Positions 1-12,649 of a stretch of DNA of 64,000 nt are shown here, in pieces; position 1 is the stretch's first letter; each line of letters starts with the position of its first letter. Made by a program: the position numbers and the translations under genes. The DNA comes from Stenotrophomonas indicatrix (GTDB lineage Bacteria > Pseudomonadota > Gammaproteobacteria > Xanthomonadales > Xanthomonadaceae): the NCBI GenBank assembly GCA_041545745.1, contig CP168152.1, forward strand, positions 2,044,001 to 2,108,000. The letters run 5' to 3'. The notes under the pieces are model-generated. The model worked only from the letters and a program-made list of their open reading frames with translations. It ran no database searches and had not been told where the DNA came from.

Positions 1-1
1 C

Positions 2-936
<935 letters not shown>

Positions 937-937
<1 letters not shown>

Positions 938-1191
938 TGGACGCTGGCCTGCTGGTCCAGTACCTGATCATCGCGGTGGCCGTGCTGGTCAGTGCCTGGG
1001 TGGTGCTGAAGAAGCAGGCGCCTGGCACCGTGCGCAGGCTGCGTGGCGCGCTGGCACTGGCGCTGCTGAGGCCGGGCCGTGCGGCCTGGTTGCAGGCGCT
1101 GGGCCGGAAGATCGCGCCGCCGGCCACTGGCGGTGGCGGCGCGTGTGGTGGCTGTGACAGCTGCGGACCGACGCCGCCGAAGCAGCACTGA
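937..1191 (+). CDS. Small FeoB-associated Cys-rich membrane protein
   Basis: An 84-residue protein with one N-terminal membrane helix (LLVQYLIIAVAVLVSAWVVL), a basic middle and a C-terminal Gly/Cys tail (ACGGCDSCG) with three closely spaced cysteines. The ATG overlaps the feoB stop codon, so it is co-translated with FeoB. Small Cys-rich partners encoded next to feoB, such as FeoC-like or DUF6587-type proteins, are known in many bacteria. The cysteines could bind iron or an Fe-S cluster, but that role is inferred from position and composition only. Confidence 0.8.
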
Positions 1192-1214
1192 GGCTGCCGT
1201 TCCTGCTTTGGCGG

Positions 1215-1270
1215 GTGCGAACCTTGGTTCGCACGCCCTTGATCTTCATCCACGCATGGCGTGGATCTAC
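1215..1270. repeat. Two adjacent short palindromes (SMAG-type)
   Basis: The first palindrome is 1215-1234 (GTGCGAACC, TT loop, GGTTCGCAC). The second is 1248-1266 (ATCCACGC, ATG loop, GCGTGGAT) followed by CTAC at 1267-1270, the complement of the GTAG head of S. maltophilia SMAG repeats. The last base of CTAC is also the last base of the minus-strand SDR stop codon, so the element abuts that gene. It lies between two convergent genes and may act as a bidirectional mRNA-end structure. Confidence 0.75.
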
Positions 1271-2049
1271 TAGTCCCTGACCAGTCCGCCATCCACCACC
1301 AGATTCTGTCCGGTCACCGCCCGCGCCCATGGGCTGGCGAAGAACAGCACAGCATCGGCGAACTCGGCCGGGGTGGTGACGCTGCGCAGCGGCGTGTTGG
1401 CGGCAATGTAGTCAAATACGGCTTCGGGTGTGGCTGCGCTGGCATCGGTCGTGCGCAGCAGGCCTCCGGACAGCATGTTGACGGTGATGCCGTGCGGGCC
1501 GAGGTCGCCGGCCAAGGTGCGGGTGAGCGACAACAGCGCAGCCTTGGCGGCGGTGTAGTCGTGGTAGGGCACCACCGGATTCTGGAACAGGTTGGTGCCG
1601 ATGTTGATGATCCGGCCGAATCGCCGCGCCTGCATGCCGGGCAGGGCGGCCTGCACGGTGTTGAGGGCGCCGCGCACGCTGCCGTCGAACTGCGCCTGGA
1701 AGGCCGGCCAGCCGATGTTGGCGGCGTTGTCGCGGGCATCGCCATTGAACGAGAACGTGGCCAGCGCGTTGTTGACCACGGTGGTCACGCCCTGGCCGAA
1801 GTGCGCCAGGGCGTGCTGCAGGAGGCTGTCGACCTGGGCGCGGTGGGTGACGTCGGCCTGCAGGGCGATGGCCTGGCCGCCCAGCTCGCTGGCCAGAGCG
1901 CGTGCGGCCGCTTCGCTGCGGTGATAGTTGATTACAACCCGCGCGCCCTGCGCGGCGAAGGCGCGGGCGATGTGCTGGCCGAGGCCGCGACCGGCGCCGG
2001 TGACCAGTACCAGCTGTTCGCTGATCTGCATGATGGTCAGGCAATCCAT
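1270..2049 (-). CDS. SDR-family oxidoreductase (FabG-like)
   Basis: A 259-residue classical short-chain dehydrogenase/reductase, probably NADP(H)-dependent and related to 3-oxoacyl-ACP reductases. Seen: the nucleotide-binding motif TGAGRGLG near residue 17, the NNA motif near 92 (VVNNALA), the catalytic YxxxK as YTAAK, and a C-terminal VDGG. The position of the catalytic Ser, 13 residues before the active Tyr, carries Thr (INIGTN). Start could be the Met at 2049 or the Met at 2031; neither has a clear Shine-Dalgarno site. It is divergent from dapB across 70 bp. The substrate cannot be deduced. Confidence 0.85.
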   Translation of the reverse strand: MDCLTIMQISEQLVLVTGAGRGLGQHIARAFAAQGARVVINYHRSEAAARALASELGGQAIALQADVTHRAQVDSLLQHALAHFGQGVTTVVNNALATFSFNGDARDNAANIGWPAFQAQFDGSVRGALNTVQAALPGMQARRFGRIINIGTNLFQNPVVPYHDYTAAKAALLSLTRTLAGDLGPHGITVNMLSGGLLRTTDASAATPEAVFDYIAANTPLRSVTTPAEFADAVLFFASPWARAVTGQNLVVDGGLVRD

Positions 2050-2119
2050 GGCAAAAGGTCACGCAGCGTAGCAGCGACAGCGCTTGCCGGACCATGCGTG
2101 CTGCCGCTAGCCTGCATGC

Positions 2120-2848
2120 ATGAACCAGACTTCCCTGCGATTGCTTATTCACGGCGCCTCCGGGCGCATGGGCCAAGCCCTGTTGCGGTTGGCCGCCGAA
2201 CACCCTGATTCCCTGCAGATCGTCGCTGCGGTGACCGGCCGGGCGCCGGCGCAGCGGGTGATCGACGGTGTGCCGTTTTTCGCGGCCAGCGAGTTGCCGG
2301 GGGCGCCGGAGTTCGACGTGGCGATCGACTTCAGCCTGCCGGAGGGCTTCGATGCGCTGCTGGCACTGTGCGTGGAGCGCGGTGCAGGACTGGTATCGGG
2401 CACTACCGGCATTTCCGGTGCGCAACGCCAGGCGCTGGGAGCGGCAGCGGCGAAGATCCCCCTGGTGTGGGCGTCGAACTTCAGTCTGGGCGTGGCAGTA
2501 CTGGACGAGCTGGTGGAGCGGGCTGCGCAGGCGCTGGCGGGCTGGAACTGCGACATCGTCGAGTCGCACCATACGCAGAAGAAGGACGCGCCCTCGGGCA
2601 CGGCGTTGACCTTGGGCGCCGCGGCGCAGCGGGGCGGCGCCGAGCCGCAGTACGCCAGCCTGCGCGCCGGTGACATCGTCGGCGAGCATCTGGTGCAGTT
2701 CACCGGCCTGGGCGAGCGCATCGAGCTGGTGCACCGGGCCACCAACCGCGACATCTTCGCCCGTGGGGCGCTGTTTGCCGCTCGCCGGCTGCAGGGCCGG
2801 GCGGCGGGCAGCTACCGGGTACGGGATCTGCTGGACGGGCCCGGGTAA
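2120..2848 (+). CDS. dapB: 4-hydroxy-tetrahydrodipicolinate reductase
   Basis: DapB catalyses the NAD(P)H-dependent reduction step of lysine and meso-diaminopimelate synthesis in the cytoplasm. The 242-residue protein has the N-terminal dinucleotide motif GASGRMG (residues 12-18), the SGTTG segment, and the catalytic signature ESHHTQKKDAPSGTA with H150, H151 and K154. This is slightly shorter than the E. coli enzyme (273). It is the first gene of the dapB-carA-carB-greA order also found in Xanthomonas and Pseudomonas. The ATG at 2116 is in another frame, so 2120 is the start. Confidence 0.95.
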   Translation: MNQTSLRLLIHGASGRMGQALLRLAAEHPDSLQIVAAVTGRAPAQRVIDGVPFFAASELPGAPEFDVAIDFSLPEGFDALLALCVERGAGLVSGTTGISGAQRQALGAAAAKIPLVWASNFSLGVAVLDELVERAAQALAGWNCDIVESHHTQKKDAPSGTALTLGAAAQRGGAEPQYASLRAGDIVGEHLVQFTGLGERIELVHRATNRDIFARGALFAARRLQGRAAGSYRVRDLLDGPG

Positions 2849-2864
2849 CGGGCCCGGGTCGATG

Positions 2865-2924
2865 GTAGATGCCAACCTTGGTTGGCAGCCGTTGCTGAAC
2901 GCGCCAACCAAGGTTGGCGCCTAC
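2865..2924. repeat. Paired SMAG palindromes, opposite orientation
   Basis: GTAG at 2865-2868 heads a palindrome with the core GCCAACCTTGGTTGGC. After a short spacer a second copy in reverse ends in CTAC at 2921-2924. Head-to-head pairing of this kind is typical of SMAG dimers and gives one long imperfect hairpin. It lies about 15 bp after the dapB stop, following a GC-rich self-complementary stretch (cgggcccggg repeated) at 2835-2858. Confidence 0.85.
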
Positions 2925-3027
2925 CGGAGCCGGGCAGGTGGGATGGCAGCGGCCCGGTCATCGGCCTGCATACGGCCCCGGATTGAAATGAATGCGCAAT
3001 AGCCTGTTCATGAATGGCGATAACCGC

Positions 3028-3056
3028 TGGCGCGAGCGCCCCGGCACCGCTACAAT
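3028..3056 (+). promoter_or_regulatory. Candidate carA promoter
   Basis: The hexamer TACAAT at 3051-3056 is a good -10 element (5 of 6). The -35 position, 17 bp upstream at 3028-3033 (TGGCGC), is a poor match. Transcription would start near 3062, about 120 bp before the carA GTG, leaving room for a leader hairpin. The rest of the dapB-carA gap (2925-3027) shows nothing recognisable. Confidence 0.5.
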
Positions 3057-3080
3057 TCGCACTCGCCGAATCACGAAAGC

Positions 3081-3115
3081 CGGACCGGTCCCAGACCGTA
3101 CGTCCGCGCTTTTTT
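3081..3115 (+). terminator. Terminator-like hairpin in the carA leader (candidate attenuator)
   Basis: CGGACCGGTC (3081-3090) pairs with GACCG (3094-3098) and, after a 3-nt bulge, GTCCG (3102-3106), giving a 10-bp bulged stem with a 3-nt loop. It is followed at once by CGC and six T residues (3110-3115). This is an intrinsic-terminator layout placed between the candidate carA promoter and the carA start, so it may attenuate carA transcription. It could instead end read-through from dapB. Confidence 0.55.
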
Positions 3116-3182
3116 GCAACCGGATTTCCGTGAAGCGCAGGCGTGACTTCGGCACCCCCTCGGTAGCCAAAGTGAGAATTCC

Positions 3183-4313
3183 GTGACCCAAGCCGCAATC
3201 CTCGTCCTCGAAGACGGCACCGTATTCGAGGGCGAATCCGTAGGCGCGCCCGGCCTGTCCGTCGGTGAGGTGGTGTTCAACACCGCCATGACCGGCTACC
3301 AGGAAGTGTTGACCGACCCGTCCTACGCCCGGCAGATGGTCACGCTGACCTATCCGCACATTGGCAACACCGGCATGACCGACCAGGACAATGAAGCGTC
3401 CAAGGTGTGGTCGGCCGGCCTGATCGTGCGCGACGTGCCGCGCCGCCCGAGCAGCTGGCGCAGCCAAGTGTCGCTGCAGGACTGGCTGATCCAGCGTGGC
3501 GTGGTCGCCATCGCCGGCATCGACACCCGCAAGCTGACCCGCATCCTGCGCGAGAAGGGCGCCCAGAACGGCGCGCTGATGGCCGGCGACGGCATCGACG
3601 TGGAAAAAGCGCTGGAAGCGGCCCGCAAGTTCCCGGGGCTGAAGGGCATGGATCTGGCCAAGGTCGTGACTACCGACAAGACCTACGTCTGGACCGAGGG
3701 CCAGCTGGACCTGGATGCCAACGCCTTCGTCAGCGTGCCGGCCCGGTACAAGGTCGTGGCGTACGACTTCGGCGTGAAGACCAACATCCTGCGGATGCTG
3801 GCCGAGCGCGGCTGCGAGGTCACCGTGGTGCCGGCGCAGACCCCGGCCGCGGAAGTGCTGGCGCTGAAGCCGGACGGCGTGTTCCTGTCCAACGGCCCGG
3901 GTGACCCGGAACCCTGCGACTACGCGATCGCCGCGATCAAGACCTTCATCGAGGTGAAGATTCCGACCTTCGGCATCTGCCTGGGCCATCAGCTGCTGGG
4001 CCTGGCCTCGGGCGCGAAGACGATCAAGATGGGCCATGGCCACCATGGTGCGAACCATCCGGTGCAGGATCTGGACAGCGGCCGGGTGATGATCACCTCG
4101 CAGAACCACGGCTTCGCGGTGGACGAAGCAACCCTGCCGGCCACGCTGCGGGTGACCCACCGTTCGCTGTTCGACGGCACCAACCAGGGCATCGCCCGCA
4201 CCGACGTGCCGGCCTTCTCGTTCCAAGGCCACCCGGAAGCATCGCCGGGCCCGACCGACGTCGGTCCGCTGTTTGATCGTTTCGTGACCCTGATGGCCGA
4301 GGCCAAGGCTTGA
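3183..4313 (+). CDS. carA: Carbamoyl-phosphate synthase small (glutaminase) subunit
   Basis: CarA hydrolyses glutamine and channels ammonia to CarB for carbamoyl phosphate, the precursor of arginine and pyrimidines. The 376-residue protein has the N-terminal CPSase small-chain domain (about 1-150) and a class I glutamine amidotransferase domain (about 190-372). The nucleophile is Cys266 in GICLGHQ, with His350 and Glu352 in QGHPEA completing the triad. The start is a GTG at 3183; it fits the family N-terminus ([18 protein letters not shown]). Its stop overlaps the ATG of the following small gene. Confidence 0.97.
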   Translation: MTQAAILVLEDGTVFEGESVGAPGLSVGEVVFNTAMTGYQEVLTDPSYARQMVTLTYPHIGNTGMTDQDNEASKVWSAGLIVRDVPRRPSSWRSQVSLQDWLIQRGVVAIAGIDTRKLTRILREKGAQNGALMAGDGIDVEKALEAARKFPGLKGMDLAKVVTTDKTYVWTEGQLDLDANAFVSVPARYKVVAYDFGVKTNILRMLAERGCEVTVVPAQTPAAEVLALKPDGVFLSNGPGDPEPCDYAIAAIKTFIEVKIPTFGICLGHQLLGLASGAKTIKMGHGHHGANHPVQDLDSGRVMITSQNHGFAVDEATLPATLRVTHRSLFDGTNQGIARTDVPAFSFQGHPEASPGPTDVGPLFDRFVTLMAEAKA

Positions 4314-4867
4314 TGCGCAGCGCCGCTCTGCTGCTGTCGCTGTGCTGTGCCGCTGGCGTGGCGCAGGCAGCTCCGGCGTCCGACGCCGACGTGGCCGCGG
4401 TAGTGAAGACGCTGGGCATGGGCTCGCTGGGCGCCACCATGGCCAGCCTGGTGATCGACAGCACGCCGGCGTTGAAGGCGTTGCCGGATGCCGAGCAGGC
4501 ATGCGCGCAGGCACCCGTACGCGATCTGCTGGATGCGCAGTTCCGTCGTTCGATCATCCAGGGTCTGGGCAGCGATGGCGATGCTGTGATCGCCGAATGG
4601 TCGCGCTTCCTGGCCACGCCTGCGGGCAAGGCCCTGTCGACCACGTTCGCCAATTCCACCCCGGACAACACCGAGGCCAAGGCCGGCGCCGGTCTGGCTG
4701 GTGCCGACCGCGCACAGCTTGCCGCCTTCATGGCCAGCCCGGCGTACCGCCGCATGGTGGCGTCGTTCGAAAGTGGGCCGGCGATTCCAGAGGATCTGGA
4801 CGCGCAGTTGGCCAAGCCGTTGCAGGACCAGTGCCGGATTGCGCTGAAACCCGAAGAGATTTCCTGA
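4313..4867 (+). CDS. Secreted protein of unknown function between carA and carB
   Basis: A 184-residue protein with a clear signal peptide ([19 protein letters not shown]). The mature part is helical and rich in Ala and Leu, with two cysteines that could form a disulfide (in EQACAQAP and DQCRIAL). I do not recognise a family; it vaguely resembles DUF2059-type periplasmic proteins. The ATG at 4313 overlaps the carA stop (TGATG), so translation is probably coupled. A TTG three bases upstream is a less likely start. It sits inside the carA-carB operon although nothing links it to carbamoyl phosphate. Confidence 0.8.
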   Translation: MRSAALLLSLCCAAGVAQAAPASDADVAAVVKTLGMGSLGATMASLVIDSTPALKALPDAEQACAQAPVRDLLDAQFRRSIIQGLGSDGDAVIAEWSRFLATPAGKALSTTFANSTPDNTEAKAGAGLAGADRAQLAAFMASPAYRRMVASFESGPAIPEDLDAQLAKPLQDQCRIALKPEEIS

Positions 4868-4921
4868 TCGACAGCGTGCGATCACTCCCCCTTGTCACGC
4901 TGTACTGACTTAGAGAAGAAA

Positions 4922-8160
<3,239 letters not shown>

Positions 8161-8164
<4 letters not shown>

Positions 8165-8637
8165 GAGCACCCATCACGATGAAGGGCGCGCAGCGGCTGC
8201 GCGACGAACTGGATCACCTGAAGTCGGTCAAGCGCCCGAAGGTGATCGCCGCGATCGCCGAAGCGCGCGAGCACGGTGACCTGAAGGAGAATGCCGAGTA
8301 CCACGCCGCGCGCGAGGAACAGGGCTTCATCGAAGGCCGCATCAAGCAGTTGGAAGGCGAGTTGTCGCACGCCGAGATCATCGATGTGAGCAAGCTCAAT
8401 GCAGGCTCCAAGGTGGTGTTCGGCGCCAGCGTGACCCTGGCCGACGTGGAATCAGACGAAGAGAAGAAGTACCAGATCGTTGGCGATCTGGAAGCGGACA
8501 TCAAACTGGGCCTGATCGCCATTTCCTCGCCGGTCGCCCGCGCGATGATCGGCAAGCTGGAAGGTGACTCGATCGTGATCGATGCGCCGGCCGGCCAGCG
8601 CGAGTACGAGATCGTCAGCGTCAGCTACCAGGACTGA
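8161..8637 (+). CDS. greA: Transcription elongation factor GreA
   Basis: GreA enters the RNA polymerase secondary channel and stimulates cleavage of backtracked transcripts. The protein is 158 residues, the usual length. The N-terminal coiled coil carries the acidic tip in GDLKENAEY (Asp40, Glu43), and the C-terminal FKBP-like domain follows (about 80-158). The ATG overlaps the carB stop (ATGA), so it is coupled to the car operon. Confidence 0.96.
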
Positions 8638-8640
8638 TCC

Positions 8641-9558
8641 GTGGCAACGGCGACCCTGCTGTTGCCGGCACGCAGCCGCTTTGCGGTGGCTGCATTGCCG
8701 GATGATGTGGCGCGTGCCTTGGGGCGCGCCACCACCTCGCAGGGCGACGCCGGTGAGCGTGCGCAGCTGCTGCGTCACTTCACGGTGGCTGCGCCGCAAT
8801 GGCCGGTTGCCGCGTTGACCCGCCAGCGTGACGTCGGTGATGCCGCTGGCGCCTGCTGGCTGCGTGCCGATCCGGCCTGCATGGTGCCGGACATGCATGG
8901 CGCGCGGATGATGGGCCACGGCGAAACGCTGCGGCCCAGCCTGGCCGATACGTTGGCCCTGCTGCCCGTGTTGCAGCCGCTGTTTGCGGATGCAGGCTTC
9001 GTGCTGGATGCACCCGATCCGTCGCGCTGGTACCTGCGGCTTCCCATCGACATCGCGTTGCCGGAATTCGACAGTCCCGATGAGGTGCTGGGTGATGATC
9101 TGTTCTCTCATCTGCCTGAGGGCGAAGCGGGCCGTCGCTGGCGTGCGCTGATGACCGAGGCGCAGGTGCTGCTGCACACCCACTCGTGGAACCAGCAGCG
9201 CGCCGCACAGGGTCAGCAGCCGATCAATTCGCTGTGGTTCTGGGGCGGTGGCGTGCTGCCGGTATCGGTCGCCACGCCGCACGCGCAGGTGCGCAGCCGC
9301 GATGTGCTGCTGCAGGGCCTGGCCCAGGCCGCAGGCGTAGCGGTGGATGGCGAACAGTCGGTCGATGCGCTGGTGGACCTGCGCCAACTGCGTTCGTTGC
9401 AGCAGCTGGGCAACGATGCGATCCGGCCGCTGCTGGCCGCGCTCAAGCGTGGCGAACTGCAACGGTTGGTGCTGGATTTCGAGGATGGCCTGCAATTCCA
9501 GATGGATCGCGGGCAGCGCTGGCAGTTCTGGAAGAAGCCACGGCAGCTTTGCGATTGA
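8641..9558 (+). CDS. rpfE: RpfE-like protein
   Basis: A 305-residue cytoplasmic protein starting with GTG, 3 bp after greA. Position between greA and recJ matches rpfE of the Xanthomonas rpf cluster, and the sequence fits that uncharacterised family (COG4255 type, some members annotated as phosphoglycerate-mutase-like). Seen: an N-terminal region with MVPDMHGARMMGHG near residue 85 and a conserved-looking core SLWFWGGGVLPV near 200. No signal peptide or membrane helix is present. Its biochemical role is unknown; mutants in Xanthomonas have mild effects on extracellular enzymes and polysaccharide. Confidence 0.75.
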   Translation: MATATLLLPARSRFAVAALPDDVARALGRATTSQGDAGERAQLLRHFTVAAPQWPVAALTRQRDVGDAAGACWLRADPACMVPDMHGARMMGHGETLRPSLADTLALLPVLQPLFADAGFVLDAPDPSRWYLRLPIDIALPEFDSPDEVLGDDLFSHLPEGEAGRRWRALMTEAQVLLHTHSWNQQRAAQGQQPINSLWFWGGGVLPVSVATPHAQVRSRDVLLQGLAQAAGVAVDGEQSVDALVDLRQLRSLQQLGNDAIRPLLAALKRGELQRLVLDFEDGLQFQMDRGQRWQFWKKPRQLCD

Positions 9559-9612
9559 AGCCGACGCTGCACCTGCCGCCCGGGCACAGGCTCTGGTGCT
9601 GCTGATTCCTCT

Positions 9613-9637
9613 GTAGGGCCGAGCCCATGCTCGGCTC
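9613..9637. repeat. SMAG palindrome
   Basis: GTAG at 9613-9616, then GCCGAGC (9618-9624), loop CCAT, GCTCGGC (9629-9635). It lies between the convergent ends of rpfE and the DUF1176 gene, six bases before the minus-strand stop codon. Confidence 0.8.
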
Positions 9638-9642
9638 CAGGA

Positions 9643-10686
9643 CTATTGGACCTCAGTGACGTAGGTCGGCAGCGTCCAGTGCCCGCCCGCCATGCCACGA
9701 CACAGACCGGTACTGAAAACACTGCTCGGTTGGAATCTGCGGCCATCCCATACCCAGTCCGAGCCGGAAACGCAGTCGCCGATGCCGCGGCCCTTGTAGC
9801 GTGCGTACAACGTGCGATCGGAGTGCGAGAAGCTCTCTGCTTCCAGCGTGACCGTCTCAGGTGCGAATGGCGGCTGATCGCGCGCGATCCAGAAACCATT
9901 GCTGTAGTTGTACGCACCCATCTGGCACAGCGTCTGCACCAGCACATGGCGGTCGTCCAGCCGCTCGATCACCATTTCCGGGGTTCCCTTGTACTCGATC
10001 AAGCGCGGACAGTCGCCGCTGTCGCCAAGCGTGGCAATCAGCGCCTCGCGCAGCGCTTCGCTGCTGCCCAGCTCGCTATCGCCGGGGCGGCCGGCCGCCA
10101 GCACACCGCGCACGATCACCGGATTGGCCTGCGCAGCCTGCACGCTCGTTTCGGCACGCGTGCCACGCCGTACCAGGGCGCCGGGCGTACCCAAACGTCC
10201 CTGTACCTCGTCCATTTTCAGCAGCACCGCGGCCGCACCACGATCGGAAATCGGCCAGTGCGTGCCCCTGCTGTCGATCACCTCGATGCGGGCCTGGCCG
10301 GGCAGGGCGGCGAGCAGGGCTTCAACCTGCGCTGGTCGCAGCGTTACTGCTTCGTCGGCGCCGGTGTCCTGCACTGGCCCCAGATCACGGCCGTTCACGT
10401 GCAGGCGCATCGATCCTTCAGGCATTGCGCTTTCGCCATCCTCAGCGACCCGCAGCCGCGCCTTCACTGCCGTGCCGGGGCCGCCGGCACGTTCCAGCAT
10501 CAGGCCCAGCAAGCTGTCAGCCGGTTCCGGGCCATAGCCGGCGGCACGGCAGGTGCCGGTGTTGTCGCAGGCCAGGTACCAGTCGTGGTGCACGAACTCG
10601 ATACCGCGTTCCAGCGGTGTGCTTCCGGCATGGGAAGCAAGTGGCAGCAGGAGGCTGGCCAGCAGTACGGACAGCGGGCGATACAT
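9643..10686 (-). CDS. DUF1176 family secreted protein (paralogue 1)
   Basis: A 347-residue exported protein with signal peptide MYRPLSVLLASLLLPLASHA. Its mature start HHDWYLACDNTGTCRAAGY, the middle motif WPISDRGAAAVLLKMDEVQG and the C-terminal GIGDCVSGSDWVWDGRRF mark a DUF1176 protein, probably periplasmic and disulfide-bonded. The true start is the ATG at 10686; the open frame upstream lacks a signal peptide and overlaps the recJ promoter region. It is divergent from recJ, and a paralogue lies on the far side of recJ (12650-13699). Function is unknown. Confidence 0.85.
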   Translation of the reverse strand: MYRPLSVLLASLLLPLASHAGSTPLERGIEFVHHDWYLACDNTGTCRAAGYGPEPADSLLGLMLERAGGPGTAVKARLRVAEDGESAMPEGSMRLHVNGRDLGPVQDTGADEAVTLRPAQVEALLAALPGQARIEVIDSRGTHWPISDRGAAAVLLKMDEVQGRLGTPGALVRRGTRAETSVQAAQANPVIVRGVLAAGRPGDSELGSSEALREALIATLGDSGDCPRLIEYKGTPEMVIERLDDRHVLVQTLCQMGAYNYSNGFWIARDQPPFAPETVTLEAESFSHSDRTLYARYKGRGIGDCVSGSDWVWDGRRFQPSSVFSTGLCRGMAGGHWTLPTYVTEVQ

Positions 10687-10802
10687 GGCCAATTCCGTTT
10701 CAGAAGCGAACAAGCATGGGCGATCACCACGCCTGCGCCAAGCCCGCGGAGAGTCTGACAAGCCGAGCGGGGTATCATGCGCGGGTCTTCCGTAACCCGG
10801 CG

Positions 10803-12566
10803 ATGCCGATGTCCCTTGCCGCCGATGCTGTGCTGCCGTCTTCCGAAACGCCGACGATCCGCCGCCGCGATGTCGCCGTTCCCGGTGTCTGGCCGGACGG
10901 CACGCTGCCGTTGTTGGCTCGCCTGTATGCCGCACGTGGTGCGCACACGCCGGAGCTGGCGTTGCCCAAGCTGGGCAACCTGCATGCGCCGGAACTGCTG
11001 ACCGGCATCGACGCGGCAGTGGACCTGCTGGTTCAGGCCATCGCCGCCGACAAACGCATCCTGGTGGTCGGTGATTTCGACTGCGACGGCGCAACCGCCT
11101 GCGCGGTCGGCGTGCGCGGTCTGCGCATGCTCGGCGCGCAGCATGTCTTTCACGCAGTGCCCAACCGCATGGTGCACGGCTACGGCCTGTCACCGTCGCT
11201 GGTGGACGAGCTGGCTGCGCTGCAGCCGGATCTGCTGGTCACCGTCGATCACGGCATTGCCTGCCATGCCGGCGTGACCGCTGCCAAGGCGCGTGGCTGG
11301 CAGGTGCTGGTGACCGATCACCATCTGCCCGGTCCGCAGCTGCCACCGGCCGATGTCATCGTCGACCCCAACCTGGACGGTGACGCCTTCCCCAGCAAGT
11401 CGCTGGCCGGTGTCGGCGTGATCTTCTACGTGCTGATGGCGCTGCGCCGCCGGATGCGCGAAGCGGGTGTATTTGCCGATGGCAAGGGGCCGGACCTGAC
11501 CACCCTGCTGGATCTGGTGGCGGTGGGCACCGTGGCCGACCTCGTTGCGCTGGATGCCAACAACCGCGCCCTGGTCAGCGCTGGTCTGCGTCGGCTGCGC
11601 AACGGCCAAGGCTGCGTCGGCCTGAAGGCGCTGATCGAGGCCAGCGGCCGCGACGCCGCACGCCTGACCGCTACCGATATCGGCTTCGGGCTCGGCCCGC
11701 GCTTGAATGCGGCCGGTCGGCTGGAAGATATGGCGTTGGGTATCGCGCTGCTGCTCACCGAAGATCCGCGGCAGGCCCGCGACATCGCGCAGACGCTGGA
11801 GCAGATCAACGCCGAGCGGCGTGCGGTGCAGCAGTCGATGACCGATGACGCCGAACAGGCGCTGTCGCGGGTGGTGCTCGATACCGCCGGGCAGCGACCG
11901 GTGGCGGCCTGCCTGTTCGATGCTGATTGGCACCCCGGCGTGGTTGGCCTGGTTGCTTCGAAGATGAAGGATCGCCTGCATCGGCCGGTGATCGCGTTCG
12001 CGCCGGCCGAGCCGGGCGCCGACACCCTGCGCGGCTCGGCGCGTTCGATCGCCGGCCTGCATATCCGTGATGCGCTGGCGCTGGTCGATGCACGCCATCC
12101 CGGCTTGATCGAGCGCTTCGGCGGTCACGCGATGGCCGCCGGGTTGAGCATGCGACTGGATCATCTGGCCGACTTCGAAGCCGCTTTCGTCGCCACCGTC
12201 CTGGAAATGCTGGACCCGGCGGCACTGCAGCAGCAGGTGCTCAGCGATGGCGAACTGGCAGCGAACGAACTCGATCATCGCCATGCCGATGCGCTGCGCC
12301 TGGCCGGACCGTGGGGGCAGGGTTTCCCCGAGCCGCTGTTCGACGGCCACTTCGAAGTGGCCAACTGGCGCGTATTGAAGGAACGGCATCTGAAGCTGGA
12401 ACTGCGTCTGCCCGGCGTACCGGGCACGATCAACGCGATCCACTTCGGCGGCTGGCACGGCAACGCGCCAAGCAGACATGTCCACCTGGCCTATCGCCTG
12501 GCCTGCGATGACTATCGCGGTGGCGCAGCGATCCAGCTGATCGTCGAGCACTGCCTGCCTGCTTGA
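10803..12566 (+). CDS. recJ: Single-stranded-DNA-specific exonuclease RecJ
   Basis: RecJ degrades 5'-ended single-stranded DNA in recombination and mismatch repair. The 587-residue protein shows the DHH phosphoesterase motifs in order: VGDFDCDGATA (about residue 90), VTVDHGIA, LVTDHHLPG, then GTVADLVAL. The DHHA1 domain has RFGGHAMAAG near 440, and an OB-like C-terminus follows. Start at ATG 10803 (or 10809, two codons on); upstream in-frame sequence reads through the divergent gene. A possible -10 (TATCAT, 10773-10778) precedes it. Confidence 0.95.
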   Translation: MPMSLAADAVLPSSETPTIRRRDVAVPGVWPDGTLPLLARLYAARGAHTPELALPKLGNLHAPELLTGIDAAVDLLVQAIAADKRILVVGDFDCDGATACAVGVRGLRMLGAQHVFHAVPNRMVHGYGLSPSLVDELAALQPDLLVTVDHGIACHAGVTAAKARGWQVLVTDHHLPGPQLPPADVIVDPNLDGDAFPSKSLAGVGVIFYVLMALRRRMREAGVFADGKGPDLTTLLDLVAVGTVADLVALDANNRALVSAGLRRLRNGQGCVGLKALIEASGRDAARLTATDIGFGLGPRLNAAGRLEDMALGIALLLTEDPRQARDIAQTLEQINAERRAVQQSMTDDAEQALSRVVLDTAGQRPVAACLFDADWHPGVVGLVASKMKDRLHRPVIAFAPAEPGADTLRGSARSIAGLHIRDALALVDARHPGLIERFGGHAMAAGLSMRLDHLADFEAAFVATVLEMLDPAALQQQVLSDGELAANELDHRHADALRLAGPWGQGFPEPLFDGHFEVANWRVLKERHLKLELRLPGVPGTINAIHFGGWHGNAPSRHVHLAYRLACDDYRGGAAIQLIVEHCLPA

Positions 12567-12641
12567 AAAAGGGGACGGAGGGGATTAAGTCGCAAACGGC
12601 AAACAAGGCCTAAACGACTTAATCCCCTCCGTCCCCTTTTT
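12566..12641. repeat. Perfect 27-bp inverted repeat between recJ and a DUF1176 gene
   Basis: The arm 12566-12592 (core GGGGACGGAGGGGATTAAGT) is exactly complementary to 12615-12641, with a 22-nt loop. A-rich and T-rich ends flank the stem, so in RNA from either strand the hairpin ends in U residues. It starts at the last base of the recJ stop codon and ends 9 bp before the stop of the convergent gene. It looks like a dispersed repeat recruited as a bidirectional terminator. Confidence 0.85.
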
Positions 12642-12649
12642 CTGTGAAA

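Noticed and set aside
2992-3186. Possible leader peptide ahead of carA
   Set aside because: It starts upstream of the candidate promoter and overlaps the carA start; composition is not protein-like.
4892-4921. Upstream ATG start for carB
   Set aside because: It would add ten residues missing from the family, while ATG 4922 has a good ribosome site and the usual N-terminus.
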